A DNA stretch of 64,000 nucleotides from Rhizobium binae (lineage in GTDB: Bacteria > Pseudomonadota > Alphaproteobacteria > Rhizobiales > Rhizobiaceae), in contig NZ_CP071604.1 of NCBI RefSeq assembly GCF_017357225.1, forward strand, positions 2,235,001-2,299,000, in the 5' to 3' direction. How positions within the stretch are numbered: the stretch's first letter is position 1; every line of letters begins with the position of its first letter. A program made the translations under genes and the position numbers. This document shows positions 10,199 to 19,441 of the stretch, in pieces. Under the pieces are notes generated by a model that worked only from the letters and a program-made list of their open reading frames with translations, made no database searches and had not been told where the DNA came from.

Positions 10199-10666
10199 AT
10201 GGCAACATATGGCGCGACGATCGCCTGGGAGCGGAACGGCGAGACGTTCACCGACAACCGCTATAGCCGCGCCCACCGCTGGACCTTCGACGGCGGCATC
10301 GAGGTGAGGGCGTCCTCATCCGCGCATGTCGTGCCGCTGCCCTATTCGGCCGAAGACGCCGTCGATCCGGAGGAGGCTTTCGTCGCTTCGCTTTCGAGCT
10401 GTCACATGCTCTGGTTCTTGTCGATTGCCGCCAAGAAGCGATTCTGCGTCGACACCTACACTGATGCCGCCGAAGGCATCATGGAGAAGAATGCCGAAGG
10501 CCGTTTCGCCATGACCGTCGTGACACTCCGCCCGCATGTGGTCTTCTCGGGCAACAAGCAACCCTCATCGAGTGAGGTCGAAGCGCTGCACTATCGCGCC
10601 CACGACGAATGTTTCATCGCCAACTCTGTGAAGACCGAGGTGCGCTGCCTTCCGGTTCTGGGCTGA
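10199..10666 (+). CDS. OsmC family protein
   Basis: A 155 aa OsmC/Ohr-fold protein, a family of thiol peroxidases that reduce organic hydroperoxides. The core stretch ASLSSCHMLWFLSIAAKK holds the conserved cysteine and helix of the OsmC fold, and a second cysteine region appears near the C-terminus (VKTEVRCLPVLG). It starts 16 bp after mfd with GAGGGAGA as ribosome binding site, so it may be read through from mfd. I assign the family with confidence; the substrate and the OsmC versus Ohr subtype are not resolved. Confidence 0.85.
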   Translation: MATYGATIAWERNGETFTDNRYSRAHRWTFDGGIEVRASSSAHVVPLPYSAEDAVDPEEAFVASLSSCHMLWFLSIAAKKRFCVDTYTDAAEGIMEKNAEGRFAMTVVTLRPHVVFSGNKQPSSSEVEALHYRAHDECFIANSVKTEVRCLPVLG

Positions 10667-10679
10667 AGGCTGATACCGT

Positions 10680-11236
10680 TCAGCCGGCTGGCGGTTCTGA
10701 CCAGCCGATCAGCCTTGCCCAGTCATTGGCGCCGTCCATGATGATGTCGAACACCGGGTCCTTGATGTCGTACTAGAAATCGACGTCGTCGGGGAACCGT
10801 TGGGCGAGCCGCTGCTTGATCAGGGCGTAGGCGCTTGCCGCTATCGGATGAGCGCGCAGGAAATCGCGGCAAAGGAGAGAGTACCGTTGATTGAAACGGC
10901 CTTTCTCGCGGATGTGCAGATTCGCCGGACGCCCCTTGCTGCGATAGAAGGCCTTGCGCAGATCGGCTTCCGCCAGATCAGTCCCGGAGGGCAGTGATCG
11001 ATGACGATCGGTCTGCGCTCGAAGCCTGCCTCTTCGAATGCGTCGGCATCGACGTCAGCGAGATCGTTCACCGTCAGTTGAATATCGATGACATTCTTGG
11101 CGGGAAGTCCGGGAATGACCGTCGAGCCGATGTGATGCAGATGTGCCCCGGCGGGTGCTGCGCCGATGATTGCGCGCTTGAGCGCTGGGAAATCCTCGAC
11201 CCAACTTTGTTGCGGCTCTTCGATCTCGATGCGCAT
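10680..11236 (-). pseudogene. Degenerate GrpB/UPF0157 family gene (frameshift plus in-frame stop)
   Basis: Reading begins at the ATG at 11236 with MRIEIEEPQQSW and the GrpB hallmark HIGSTVIPGLPAKNVIDIQ. Around 10966-10985 the frame must shift: the continuation (EADLRKAFYRSKGRPANLHI, then RYSLLCRDFLRAHP) is in another frame. That frame is then cut by a TAG at 10775-10773, after which clear coding sense resumes (YDIKDPVFDIIMDGANDWA) to a TGA at 10680. Two independent lesions in about 560 bp argue for a dead gene rather than a sequencing slip. It lies 7 bp behind the frnE-like gene, as a former operon partner. Confidence 0.75.
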
Positions 11237-11243
11237 CGGCGCC

Positions 11244-11915
11244 TCAGTTGAGGCCCGATCGCGCCTCGGCCTTCGCCTTGGCGATATCACGCAATGCATT
11301 CGCGAGCACATCAGGCGTCTGGGCGCCGCTGACGGCATACTGCTGGTCGAAGATGAAGAACGGCACGCCGTTGACGCCCATTTCCTGTGCCGCGGTGATT
11401 TCGGCGACGATAAGGTTGCTGTCGGCATCGGAGGCAAGCAGCGAGGCGATGACCGAGCGGTCGAGGCCGGCTTTCTCGGCGATATCGAGCAGCACCGCGT
11501 GATCGCCGACATTGCGGCCTTCCTCGAAATTCGCCTTGAACAGCGCCGTAACCACCTTGTCCTGCTTCTCGCGGCCTTCGATCATCGCCCAATGGATCAG
11601 CCGGTGGGCGTCGAGCGTGTTTGGGCCGATGTTGATCGCCGCGAAATCGAAGGCGATGCCGACCTCTCGGCCGTAGTCGGTCAGCATCTTGTGCGCCTGC
11701 GCCACACGCTCCTCGCCGCCGAGCTTCTCAGCCAGCGCCTTCTTCTGGTCGACGCCTTCCTTGGGATAGTCGGGATTGAGCCGGTATGGCCGCCAGTTGA
11801 TGTCGACGCCGATCTCGTCCTGCACCTCGGCGATGGCGAGCTCCAGCCGCGCCTTGCCGAGATAGCACCAGGGGCATACGACATCCGAGACGACGTCGAT
11901 GGTGATGCGCTCCAT
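11244..11915 (-). CDS. DsbA-family oxidoreductase, FrnE-like
   Basis: A 223 aa cytoplasmic thioredoxin-fold protein of the DsbA/FrnE group; no signal peptide is present. The redox motif is Cys14-Pro-Trp-Cys17 near the N-terminus (DVVCPWCYLG), followed by the helical insertion and the cis-Pro region NGVPFFIFDQQYAVSGAQ. FrnE relatives are disulfide isomerases linked to oxidative-stress tolerance or polyketide tailoring; which applies here cannot be told. The grpB remnant follows immediately downstream. Confidence 0.85.
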   Translation of the reverse strand: MERITIDVVSDVVCPWCYLGKARLELAIAEVQDEIGVDINWRPYRLNPDYPKEGVDQKKALAEKLGGEERVAQAHKMLTDYGREVGIAFDFAAINIGPNTLDAHRLIHWAMIEGREKQDKVVTALFKANFEEGRNVGDHAVLLDIAEKAGLDRSVIASLLASDADSNLIVAEITAAQEMGVNGVPFFIFDQQYAVSGAQTPDVLANALRDIAKAKAEARSGLN

Positions 11916-11976
11916 GATGATCTTCCTTGTTTCTCTGCGTCTCCGGAGGAGACATGGGCCGTGCGTTTGGCCGCTT

Positions 11977-13779
11977 CTATTGGGCGCTTGTATCCCACCA
12001 GACTGGCAGCTGGTAGCCGTAAAGCGGTACCGCGTCGGGGTGGCCGATACGCTTGCTGCGCGCCACCCATTGCTGGTCCATGTGATAAAGCGGCAGCACG
12101 TAGTGGCTCGACAGCAGCAGCCGGTCGTAGGAGCGCACCGCCGCGGTGAAATCTTCCGCCGAGCGCGCCCTCAACAGATGGTCGATCAGCGTGTCGAGAT
12201 CAGGATCGTTGGCGCCGGCAAAGCTGTCGGTGCCCTCGCGCGTGCGGGCAGCCGAAGACCAGCGGCCGAGCTGTTCGTTTCCAGGTGACAGTGACGAGGT
12301 ATAGGACTTCATGATCATGTCGTAATCGAAGCTGTTCGTGCGGCTCTGGTACTGCGAATCATCGACCGTGCGGATCGACGCGGCGATGCCGATCGCCTGC
12401 AGTGAACGCTGGTAGGCGACGGCGAGCTTCTCCTGGTCGGCATTCTGCGTCATGATTTCAAAGGCGAGCTGGCGCCCTGAAGCGTCAACCATCTTGCCGC
12501 CCTGGATCGTATAGCCACCCTGTTTCAACCTTTCGACCGCCTGCTTCAGCACGTTGCGGTCGCGTCCGGAGCCGTCGGTGACCGGCAGCTTGTAGGTGCC
12601 GTCGAGAAGATCAGGCGTGATTCTGTCCTTGATCGGCCCGAGCAGTGCGAGCTCCGCAGCATTGGCGGGAACGCCGAAACTCGAAAGTTCCGAATTCTGC
12701 CAGAAGCTCTGCGTGCGCTTATAGGCGCCGGAATAGAGGTTCTTGTTCGCCCATTCGAAATCGAACACCAGGGACAGGCCTTCACGCACCTTCGGATCGG
12801 CAAAGATCGGCCGCCGCGTGTTGAACACGAAGCCGAGCATGCCGCTTGGCAGTTTCGGCGTGAACACATCCTTGATCACGGCCCCGGAGGTGGCGGCGGG
12901 GAAGTTGTAGGCATTGGCCCAGTGGCCGGGATTGCCGTCGGGATAGATGTCGACATCGCCCTTCTTGAAGGCTTCGAACAACGTCGTGTCCTGCAGATAA
13001 TACTGGATGGTGATCTGATCGTAATTGTCGGTGCCGACCTTGGCAGGAATGTCCTTGCCCCAGTAGTTCGGGTCGCGTTCATAGGTGATGCTTTCGCCGG
13101 GCTTCACCACCTTCACCTTGTAGGGGCCGGAACCGACCGGCGGCGTCAGCGAAGTGCGGTCAAAGGTTTCCGGATCGATCGCATGTTTCGGCAGCACCGG
13201 GAAAAGGCCGAAAATCAAAGGCGTCTCTCGATCGGCCTTGTCATTGAAGGTGAAGCGCATGCTGTGTTCGCCGACCTTCTCCATTTTAGCGACGACCTTG
13301 AGGCGGTTGGAAAATGGGACGCGGCCTTTGTCACGCAACAGCTCGAAGCTGAACATCACATCTTCGGGCGTCACCGGCTGGCCGTCGGACCATTTCGCCT
13401 TCGGATTGAGGTTGAACTGGATGAAGCTCCTGTCGTCGTCCCATTCGACCGTTTCGGCTAGCAGGCCGTACAGCGTGAAGGGCTCGTCCCTGGAGCGTTG
13501 CATCAACGATTCGTAGACGAGATTGCCATAGTCCGGGTCCCACATGCCGCGAGCCGTCGTGCGCATGCTCTTTAGAATAAATGGATTGAGGTTGTCGAAG
13601 GTGCCGACGACGCCATAGGTGATCTTGCCGCCCTTCTTGACGTCGGGATTGACGTAAGGGAAGTGCTTATAATCAGGCGGCAGCGCCGGCGCGCCGTGCA
13701 TCGCAATGCCATGCAGCGGTTCGGCGGCGACGGTGCCGCAGAGCAGCGAGAGGGCGAGAGGGACGACGATACGGAGCAT
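11977..13779 (-). CDS. ABC transporter substrate-binding protein, family 5 (peptide/YejA type)
   Basis: A 600 aa periplasmic solute-binding protein of the oligopeptide family. MLRIVVPLALSLLCGTVAA forms a signal peptide with cleavage near AA/EP. The mature part begins HGIAMHGAPALPPDY and has the SBP_bac_5 pattern (WSDGQPVTPEDVMFSFELL, PVGSGPYKV). The start at 13779 is preferred over 13812 because it places the signal peptide at the N-terminus. No permease or ATPase genes adjoin it, so it is an orphan receptor that must borrow a transporter elsewhere. YejA-like proteins bind peptides or microcin-like compounds; specificity here is unknown. Confidence 0.85.
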   Translation of the reverse strand: MLRIVVPLALSLLCGTVAAEPLHGIAMHGAPALPPDYKHFPYVNPDVKKGGKITYGVVGTFDNLNPFILKSMRTTARGMWDPDYGNLVYESLMQRSRDEPFTLYGLLAETVEWDDDRSFIQFNLNPKAKWSDGQPVTPEDVMFSFELLRDKGRVPFSNRLKVVAKMEKVGEHSMRFTFNDKADRETPLIFGLFPVLPKHAIDPETFDRTSLTPPVGSGPYKVKVVKPGESITYERDPNYWGKDIPAKVGTDNYDQITIQYYLQDTTLFEAFKKGDVDIYPDGNPGHWANAYNFPAATSGAVIKDVFTPKLPSGMLGFVFNTRRPIFADPKVREGLSLVFDFEWANKNLYSGAYKRTQSFWQNSELSSFGVPANAAELALLGPIKDRITPDLLDGTYKLPVTDGSGRDRNVLKQAVERLKQGGYTIQGGKMVDASGRQLAFEIMTQNADQEKLAVAYQRSLQAIGIAASIRTVDDSQYQSRTNSFDYDMIMKSYTSSLSPGNEQLGRWSSAARTREGTDSFAGANDPDLDTLIDHLLRARSAEDFTAAVRSYDRLLLSSHYVLPLYHMDQQWVARSKRIGHPDAVPLYGYQLPVWWDTSAQ

Positions 13780-14067
13780 TCGGCAATCCTTGAAATCCGC
13801 GAAAATGGGCACGATTCACGCCGGAGATTAGCATGGGGTCGACCGATTCCAACACGCGTGCGCGATTTCTTTAGCGCCGTCGACGAAATAGCTGCTCGAA
13901 TTGCCAAAGAAATGCTGGATATCTTGAACGCTGCGATGTAACAGGTGAACCCGAAGTTTCGGGGTCATGCATTTGCCTCATTTTTCCATGAGGTGGAGTG
14001 CCGAACGACCCGATGGTTGGGGCGGCAGGTCGCTGCCCCGAACGGATATCAGGAGACGGAATTCGTT

Positions 14068-14721
14068 ATGATGTTCAAGTCTGAAAAGAAAATGCGGGCA
14101 GCACTGTCCGTTCTGGCAGTGATGTTCGGCGCCGCTTCGGCTCCGGTCTCCTCGTTCGCGCAGGATGCGCCGGCACAGGCTCCGGCCCAGGGCGTCGGCG
14201 CTCCTAAGCTTGGTTGGTACAAGACCTGCAGCAAGCAGGAAGACAACGACATCTGTGTTGTCCAGAACCTGATTCTCGCCAATGGCGGCCAGCTCGTCAC
14301 GGCCGTCGGCCTGATCTCGGTCACCGGCAAGATCAACCGCAAGCTCCTGCAGGTTTCCGTTCCGACCGCGCGCCTGATTCCCCCCGGCATCATGATGCAG
14401 ATCGATGGCGGCAAGGGGCAGAAGCTCGACTACGCCGTCTGCCTGCCGGACAAGTGCACCGCCGAAATCCCGTTGACCGATGCGATGATCGCCAGCCTCA
14501 AGAAGGGCAGCGACGTGATCTTCACCTCGATCAACTTCCGCCGCGCCCCGAACCCGATCAAGATCTCGCTCGAGGGCTTCACCGGCGCTTATGACGGCGA
14601 ACCGATTACTGAAAACAAGCTTGCCGAAACCCAGCGCAGCCTGCAGGAAGGCATGCAGAAGAAGGCCGAGGAAGCCCGCAAGAAGCTGGAAGACGCCCAG
14701 AAGGCAGCCAAGGCGCAGTAA
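14068..14721 (+). CDS. Invasion-associated locus B (IalB) family protein
   Basis: A 217 aa secreted protein. After MMFKSEKK comes a signal peptide (MRAALSVLAVMFGAASAP, cleavage near SFAQDA). The IalB-like domain has WYKTCSKQEDNDICVVQN, the paired cysteines VCLPDKC, and INFRRAPNPIKISLEGFTGA. The C-terminus is a charged helix rich in Glu/Lys/Ala (EEARKKLEDAQKAAKAQ), a likely coiled coil. In Bartonella IalB aids erythrocyte entry; in free-living and symbiotic alphaproteobacteria the role is not settled. AGGAG at 14051 precedes the start, and a strong terminator follows. Confidence 0.85.
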   Translation: MMFKSEKKMRAALSVLAVMFGAASAPVSSFAQDAPAQAPAQGVGAPKLGWYKTCSKQEDNDICVVQNLILANGGQLVTAVGLISVTGKINRKLLQVSVPTARLIPPGIMMQIDGGKGQKLDYAVCLPDKCTAEIPLTDAMIASLKKGSDVIFTSINFRRAPNPIKISLEGFTGAYDGEPITENKLAETQRSLQEGMQKKAEEARKKLEDAQKAAKAQ

Positions 14722-14743
14722 GCCTGTCGCCATATCGAATAGA

Positions 14744-14768
14744 AACCCGGCTCCAGGCCGGGTTTTTT
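14744..14768 (+). terminator. Rho-independent terminator of the ialB-like gene
   Basis: AACCCGGC and GCCGGGTT form an 8-bp stem with loop TCCAG, followed by a T run, 22 bp after the stop codon. Confidence 0.9.
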
Positions 14769-14794
14769 GTTGATCGACCGCCTGCCTCGTGGAT

Positions 14795-14990
14795 TTGCTC
14801 CTCACCCTAACCCTTGCCGGGGGTCGAGCCACTGGTCTCGACGCGTCCTGTGGAACGCCGCAAACGGGGCGAGGGGACGTGCATACGAGGTGGATGGGGC
14901 GGAGAGGTCACGGCATATGCCCTTCGCGCCGGTTACGGGGAGAAGGTGGCGGCCCCGGTTGAGGGGTCGCCCAGCGAAAGGCAAGAGAGA
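14795..14990. repeat. Degenerate rhizobial intergenic repeat
   Basis: This non-coding stretch has the texture of the dispersed repeat common between genes in Rhizobium: CTCCTCACCCTAACCC, GGGGCGAGGGGACGTGC, GGTCACGGC and GGGGAGAAGGTGGCGGC in that order. It also has a small inverted repeat (GTCGAG / CTCGAC near 14823). Copy number and boundaries cannot be judged from one window. No credible ORF is present. Confidence 0.45.
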
Positions 14991-15044
14991 AATTGACGAG
15001 GATTGCCAGCACCTTACCGGGCAAGTCGGATTTGCTGTCAAAAG

Positions 15045-15077
15045 AAAAAGGCCCCGCTGGGAGGGGCGAGGCCTTGT
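15045..15077 (-). terminator. Terminator downstream of hspQ
   Basis: On the minus strand AAGGCCTCGCCCC pairs with GGGGCCTTTTT (one mismatch/bulge) and runs into a T tract, about 23 bp after the hspQ stop. Confidence 0.8.
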
Positions 15078-15099
15078 TTCATGGATCGGCAAGTCTGAT

Positions 15100-15429
15100 C
15101 TAGTGGGCGAAGCTCATCTTGGGTTTGAACTGCCCTGACGGGGCCTGATCGAAAATCTGATAGATCTGCGGATTGCGAAGCGGTGTCCCGCTTTCGTCAT
15201 TCACCAGGTTCTGCTCGGAGACATAAGCGACATATTCGCTTTCATCATTTTCTGCGAGCAGGTGGTAGAAGGGCTGGTCCTTGCTCGGCCGCACCTCGGC
15301 GGGAATGGAATTCCACCATTCCTCCGTATTGGCAAACTCCGGGTCCACGTCGAAGATCACGCCGCGAAACGGAAAAACCTTGTGCCGAACCACTTCGCCG
15401 ATACTGAATTTTGCTAGTCTTTCTTTCAT
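15100..15429 (-). CDS. hspQ: Heat-shock protein HspQ / hemimethylated-DNA-binding YccV family
   Basis: A 109 aa protein of the HspQ/YccV family. It contains the family core FSIGEVVRHKVFPFRGVIFD, then QPFYHLLAENDESEYVAYVS. In enterobacteria HspQ binds hemimethylated origin DNA and modulates Lon protease. The start at 15429 has GGAAG 6-8 bp upstream; a longer start at 15474 lacks this spacing. The C-terminus extends beyond the E. coli length (NPQIYQIFDQAPSGQFKPKM), as in rhizobial homologues. It is monocistronic, flanked by terminators on both sides. Confidence 0.88.
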   Translation of the reverse strand: MKERLAKFSIGEVVRHKVFPFRGVIFDVDPEFANTEEWWNSIPAEVRPSKDQPFYHLLAENDESEYVAYVSEQNLVNDESGTPLRNPQIYQIFDQAPSGQFKPKMSFAH

Positions 15430-15551
15430 GGTACGACTTCCTTTCATCACCAAATTTGGTGATTGGTGGCTCATAAATCAAGATTTTTGAGCGCAGTCTG
15501 TCACATGAACGTCATATCCTCGCCTTTTGCGTCCGTGACGTGGGAGGCGAA

Positions 15552-15571
15552 AGCCCCGGCAAGCCGGGGCT
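15552..15571 (-). terminator. glnA terminator hairpin
   Basis: AGCCCCGGC and GCCGGGGCT form a perfect 9-bp stem with a 2-nt loop just after the glnA stop. Only a short T run follows (TTTCG), so termination strength is uncertain. Confidence 0.6.
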
Positions 15572-15585
15572 CTCAATCTTCTGGA

Positions 15586-16995
15586 TCAGGCCGAATAGTA
15601 CATGTCGTATTCGACCGGGTGCGGCGTCATTTCGAAACGCATCACTTCTGCCATCTTCAGTTCGATGAAGGCGTCGATCTGGTCGTCGTCGAAGACGCCG
15701 CCGGCCGTCAGGAACTTGCGGTCCTTGTCGAGGCTTTCGAGTGCTTCGCGCAACGAGCCGCAGACGGTCGGGATCTTCTTCAATTCCTTCGGCGGCAGGT
15801 CGTAGAGATCCTTGTCCATGGCCTTGCCGGGATGGATCTTGTTCTTGATGCCGTCAAGGCCCGCCATCAGCATGGCGGCAAAGGCGAGGTAGGGGTTGGC
15901 GGTCGGATCCGGGAAGCGGACTTCGACGCGCTTGGCCTTTGGGTTGGAGCCGAACGGAATGCGGCAGGAGGCCGAGCGGTTGCGGGCCGAATAGGCGAGT
16001 AGCACCGGCGCTTCATAACCCGGAACGAGACGCTTGTAGGAGTTCGTCGACGGGTTGGTGAAGGCGTTGATCGCCTTGGCATGCTTGATGATACCGCCGA
16101 TATAGTAGAGGCAGGTCTCGGAGAGGCCGGCATATTCGTCGCCGGCGAAGGTCGGCTTGCCGCCCTTCCAGATCGACTGGTGCACATGCATGCCCGAGCC
16201 ATTGTCGCCGAAGATCGGCTTCGGCATGAAGGTCGCGGTCTTGCCATAGGCGTTCGCCACCTGATGCACGACATATTTGTAGATCTGCATCTTGTCTGCA
16301 TTGCGCACCAGCGTGTCGAACTTGATGCCGAGTTCGTGCTGGGCGGCTGCCACTTCATGGTGATGCTTCTCGACGACGACGCCCATTTCGGAGAGAACCG
16401 TCAGCATTTCCGAACGCATATCCTGGGCGCTGTCAACAGGCGGAACCGGGAAATAGCCGCCCTTGACGCGCGGGCGATGGCCGAGGTTGCCGGTTTCGTA
16501 ATCTGTGTCGTCGTTCGACGGCAACTCCGTCGAATCCAGCTTGAAGCCGGTATTGTACGGATCTGCCTTGTACTTGACGTCGTCGAAAACGAAGAATTCG
16601 GCTTCCGGCCCGACGAAGATCGTGTCGCCGATGCCGGAGGCCTTGAGATAGGCTTCGGCCTTCTTGGCGGTGCCGCGCGGGTCGCGATTATAGGCCTCGC
16701 CGGAGACCGGATCGAGAATGTCGCAGACGATAACCATGGTCGACTGAGCGAAGAATGGGTCCATATGCACCGTCTCGGTATCGGGCATCAGCACCATGTC
16801 GGACTCGTTGATGGCCTTCCAGCCGCCGATCGAGGAGCCGTCGAACATCACGCCGTCGGCGAACATGTCTTCGTCGACGCAGGCAACGTCCATCGTCACA
16901 TGCTGCAGCTTGCCCTTCGGGTCGGTGAAACGCAGATCGACGAACTTTACGTCGTTTTCCTGGATCTGCTTCAGAATTTCGCTTGCGGTCGCCAT
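15586..16995 (-). CDS. glnA: Glutamine synthetase type I
   Basis: GlnA forms glutamine from glutamate, ammonia and ATP in the cytoplasm, the main ammonia-assimilation step in free-living rhizobia. The 469 aa protein shows GS hallmarks: [10 protein letters not shown], the ATP-binding [16 protein letters not shown], and [19 protein letters not shown]. The adenylylation target is Tyr398 in [11 protein letters not shown], so activity is expected to be modulated by GlnE with PII. GGAGG precedes the ATG at 16995. It lies 78 bp behind glnB on the same strand and probably shares the sigma-54 promoter upstream of glnB. Confidence 0.98.
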   Translation of the reverse strand: MATASEILKQIQENDVKFVDLRFTDPKGKLQHVTMDVACVDEDMFADGVMFDGSSIGGWKAINESDMVLMPDTETVHMDPFFAQSTMVIVCDILDPVSGEAYNRDPRGTAKKAEAYLKASGIGDTIFVGPEAEFFVFDDVKYKADPYNTGFKLDSTELPSNDDTDYETGNLGHRPRVKGGYFPVPPVDSAQDMRSEMLTVLSEMGVVVEKHHHEVAAAQHELGIKFDTLVRNADKMQIYKYVVHQVANAYGKTATFMPKPIFGDNGSGMHVHQSIWKGGKPTFAGDEYAGLSETCLYYIGGIIKHAKAINAFTNPSTNSYKRLVPGYEAPVLLAYSARNRSASCRIPFGSNPKAKRVEVRFPDPTANPYLAFAAMLMAGLDGIKNKIHPGKAMDKDLYDLPPKELKKIPTVCGSLREALESLDKDRKFLTAGGVFDDDQIDAFIELKMAEVMRFEMTPHPVEYDMYYSA

Positions 16996-17073
16996 TAAAT
17001 ACCTTCCTCCAATTTGCAATGACAATAGGTGGGCGCGGTGACGGTATCGGACTTTGCGCGGTAGGCAAAGTGC

Positions 17074-17628
<555 letters not shown>

Positions 17629-17757
17629 TCAGCTTTCCTCGCGAATCCTGAAGCGCTGCTTTCGGCGATGAAAATATAGGCAAATGCACGAATTGCAGGC
17701 TTTTCATTGCTGTTGCAGACGGTTGTTTTTTGGGCGTTTTTTGAATTGAATAGGCTG

Positions 17758-19230
17758 ATGAGCGAACATCTGTCCGACCTTCTCCTCACCCCCGCCGAAA
17801 TGGCCGCCGTCGACGCTGCGGCGGCAGCATCTGGTATCGATAGTTTCGGTCTGATGGAAAAGGCAGGGGCAGCGACCGCGGCCGCCGCATTGCGCCTCTA
17901 TCCAGGCGCCCTGCGATTCGCCGTGTTCTGCGGACCGGGCAACAATGGCGGCGACGCCTATGTCGCGGCACGACATCTGCAGCAGAGCGGGGCGAAGGTC
18001 GCGTTGTTTCATCTGGGCGATCCGGCGAGGCTGAAAGGTGACGCCGCCCGCGCCCGGGCCGGCTGCGCGCTTCAGGGGCAGGGGCTTGAGCTCTACCGGC
18101 CCAAAAGCGGCGATGTCGTCGTCGACGGCCTGTTCGGCGCGGGGCTCGCACGCCCGGTTCCGGCCGCTGTCCGCACGGTGGTCGAGCAAGTCGCCGATGC
18201 CGACATTCCGGTGCTTGCGATCGACCTGCCCTCCGGTCTCGACGGCCGCACCGGCAAGGTGCTGGGCGCAGCCTTCCACGCATGCAACACCATCACCTTC
18301 ATGACGCGCAAGCCCGGCCATCTGCTGATGCCGGGCAGGGAGCTTTGCGGCGAGCTCGCGGTCTTCGATATCGGCATTCCCGCCCGCATCGTCAGGGCCG
18401 AGGCAGGTGGTATTATCGCCGAGAACAAACCGGATGCCTGGAAGGCCGTGCTGCCGCCCGAGCAGCTGGAGACCCACAAATACAAGCGCGGCCACCTCGT
18501 CGTCTTCTCGGGCGAGGCCGGCAAGACGGGTGCCGCGCGCATGTCGGCGGCCTCCGGCCTGAAGGCCGGTGCCGGCCTTGTGACGATCGCGGCGCCCCAT
18601 GCGGCAATGGCCGCCAATGCCGTGCATCTGACAGCGGTCATGTTGCATGCGATCGACGGTGCCGCCGAACTTGAAGACTGGCTGTCGGACTCCCGGCTGC
18701 AGACCTTCGTCCTCGGTCCCGGTTTCGGTATCGGCGCCAGGGCGCGCGCCTATGTCACTGCCCTTTCCGACCGCCGGCTTGTGCTCGATGCCGACGGAAT
18801 CTCCTCGTTCAAGGATGATCCGCAACAGCTTTTCGATCTTTTCCAAGGCGAGCCGCGCCTGGTGCTGACACCGCACGAGGGCGAATTTTCGCGGCTGTTT
18901 CCCGAGATCGGCGGCGACGATGCGCTGGGCAAGGTCGACAAGGCCCTGGCCGCCGCCCGCCGCGCCAATGCCGCGATCGTCTATAAAGGCGCCGATACCG
19001 TCATCGCCTCGCCGGACGGCCGCGCACTGATCAATACCAATGCGCCGGCTTGGCTTGCCACCGCCGGTTCCGGCGATGTGCTCGCCGGCATTATCGGTGG
19101 ATTGCTCGCCCAGGGACTGCCGGCCTTCGAGGCGGCGGCCGCCGGCGTCTGGCTGCATGGAGAGGCCGCCCGCCGCGCTGGCAAAGGGCTGACGGCAGAA
19201 GATCTCGCAGCGGCGGTGCTGCCGCTTTAG
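17758..19230 (+). CDS. nnr: Bifunctional NAD(P)H-hydrate repair enzyme (epimerase + ADP-dependent dehydratase)
   Basis: This enzyme restores hydrated, damaged NADH/NADPH. The N-terminal YjeF_N epimerase domain (about 1-210) has FCGPGNNGGDAYVAARHL and AIDLPSGLDGRTG. The C-terminal ribokinase-like dehydratase domain has TPHEGEFSRLFP and the catalytic ATAGSGDVLAGIIGGLLAQG. The 490 aa length is typical of the fused form. The ATG at 17758 (MSEHLSDLLL) is preferred over an upstream ATG at 17707. It is transcribed away from glnB and followed by the hairpin-rich repeat. Confidence 0.93.
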   Translation: MSEHLSDLLLTPAEMAAVDAAAAASGIDSFGLMEKAGAATAAAALRLYPGALRFAVFCGPGNNGGDAYVAARHLQQSGAKVALFHLGDPARLKGDAARARAGCALQGQGLELYRPKSGDVVVDGLFGAGLARPVPAAVRTVVEQVADADIPVLAIDLPSGLDGRTGKVLGAAFHACNTITFMTRKPGHLLMPGRELCGELAVFDIGIPARIVRAEAGGIIAENKPDAWKAVLPPEQLETHKYKRGHLVVFSGEAGKTGAARMSAASGLKAGAGLVTIAAPHAAMAANAVHLTAVMLHAIDGAAELEDWLSDSRLQTFVLGPGFGIGARARAYVTALSDRRLVLDADGISSFKDDPQQLFDLFQGEPRLVLTPHEGEFSRLFPEIGGDDALGKVDKALAAARRANAAIVYKGADTVIASPDGRALINTNAPAWLATAGSGDVLAGIIGGLLAQGLPAFEAAAAGVWLHGEAARRAGKGLTAEDLAAAVLPL

Positions 19231-19231
19231 A

Positions 19232-19430
19232 GCGTTTCCTGGTTAGATTGCAGCATTCTGCCGGGCCTCAGCGGCCGTACCGCTTCGCCGTGGCGAAGCG
19301 ACCAGTGCGTCCGGCGATTCCTAAGTCCTGCAGATTTGCCAGGCAAATCTGCGAGGGTGGCTGAAACGGGCCGGTCGACCATCCGACTCCGTTTCAGCCA
19401 ACAGAATGCTGCAATCCCACAGGAAAGCCT
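19232..19430. repeat. Compound inverted-repeat element (outer palindrome enclosing three hairpins)
   Basis: A perfect 15-bp outer inverted repeat, GATTGCAGCATTCTG (19246-19260) and its complement (19402-19416), is extended by TTTCCTG / CAGGAAA just outside. Inside are three separate hairpins. The first is CGCTTCGCC / GGCGAAGCG (19281-19300), with a 2-nt loop. The second is GCAGATTTGCC / GGCAAATCTGC (19330-19352), 11 bp with a 1-nt centre. The third is TGGCTGAAACGG / CCGTTTCAGCCA (19358-19400), 12 bp. There is no ORF. It resembles a non-autonomous mosaic element (RIME- or MITE-like) lying between nnr and the DUF72 gene. Confidence 0.7.
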
Positions 19431-19441
19431 CTTAGCTCGAT

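Noticed and set aside
19246..19416. CRISPR-like or terminator interpretation of the hairpins after nnr
   Set aside because: The hairpins differ in sequence and spacing, and no T run follows; it is neither a direct-repeat array nor a simple terminator.
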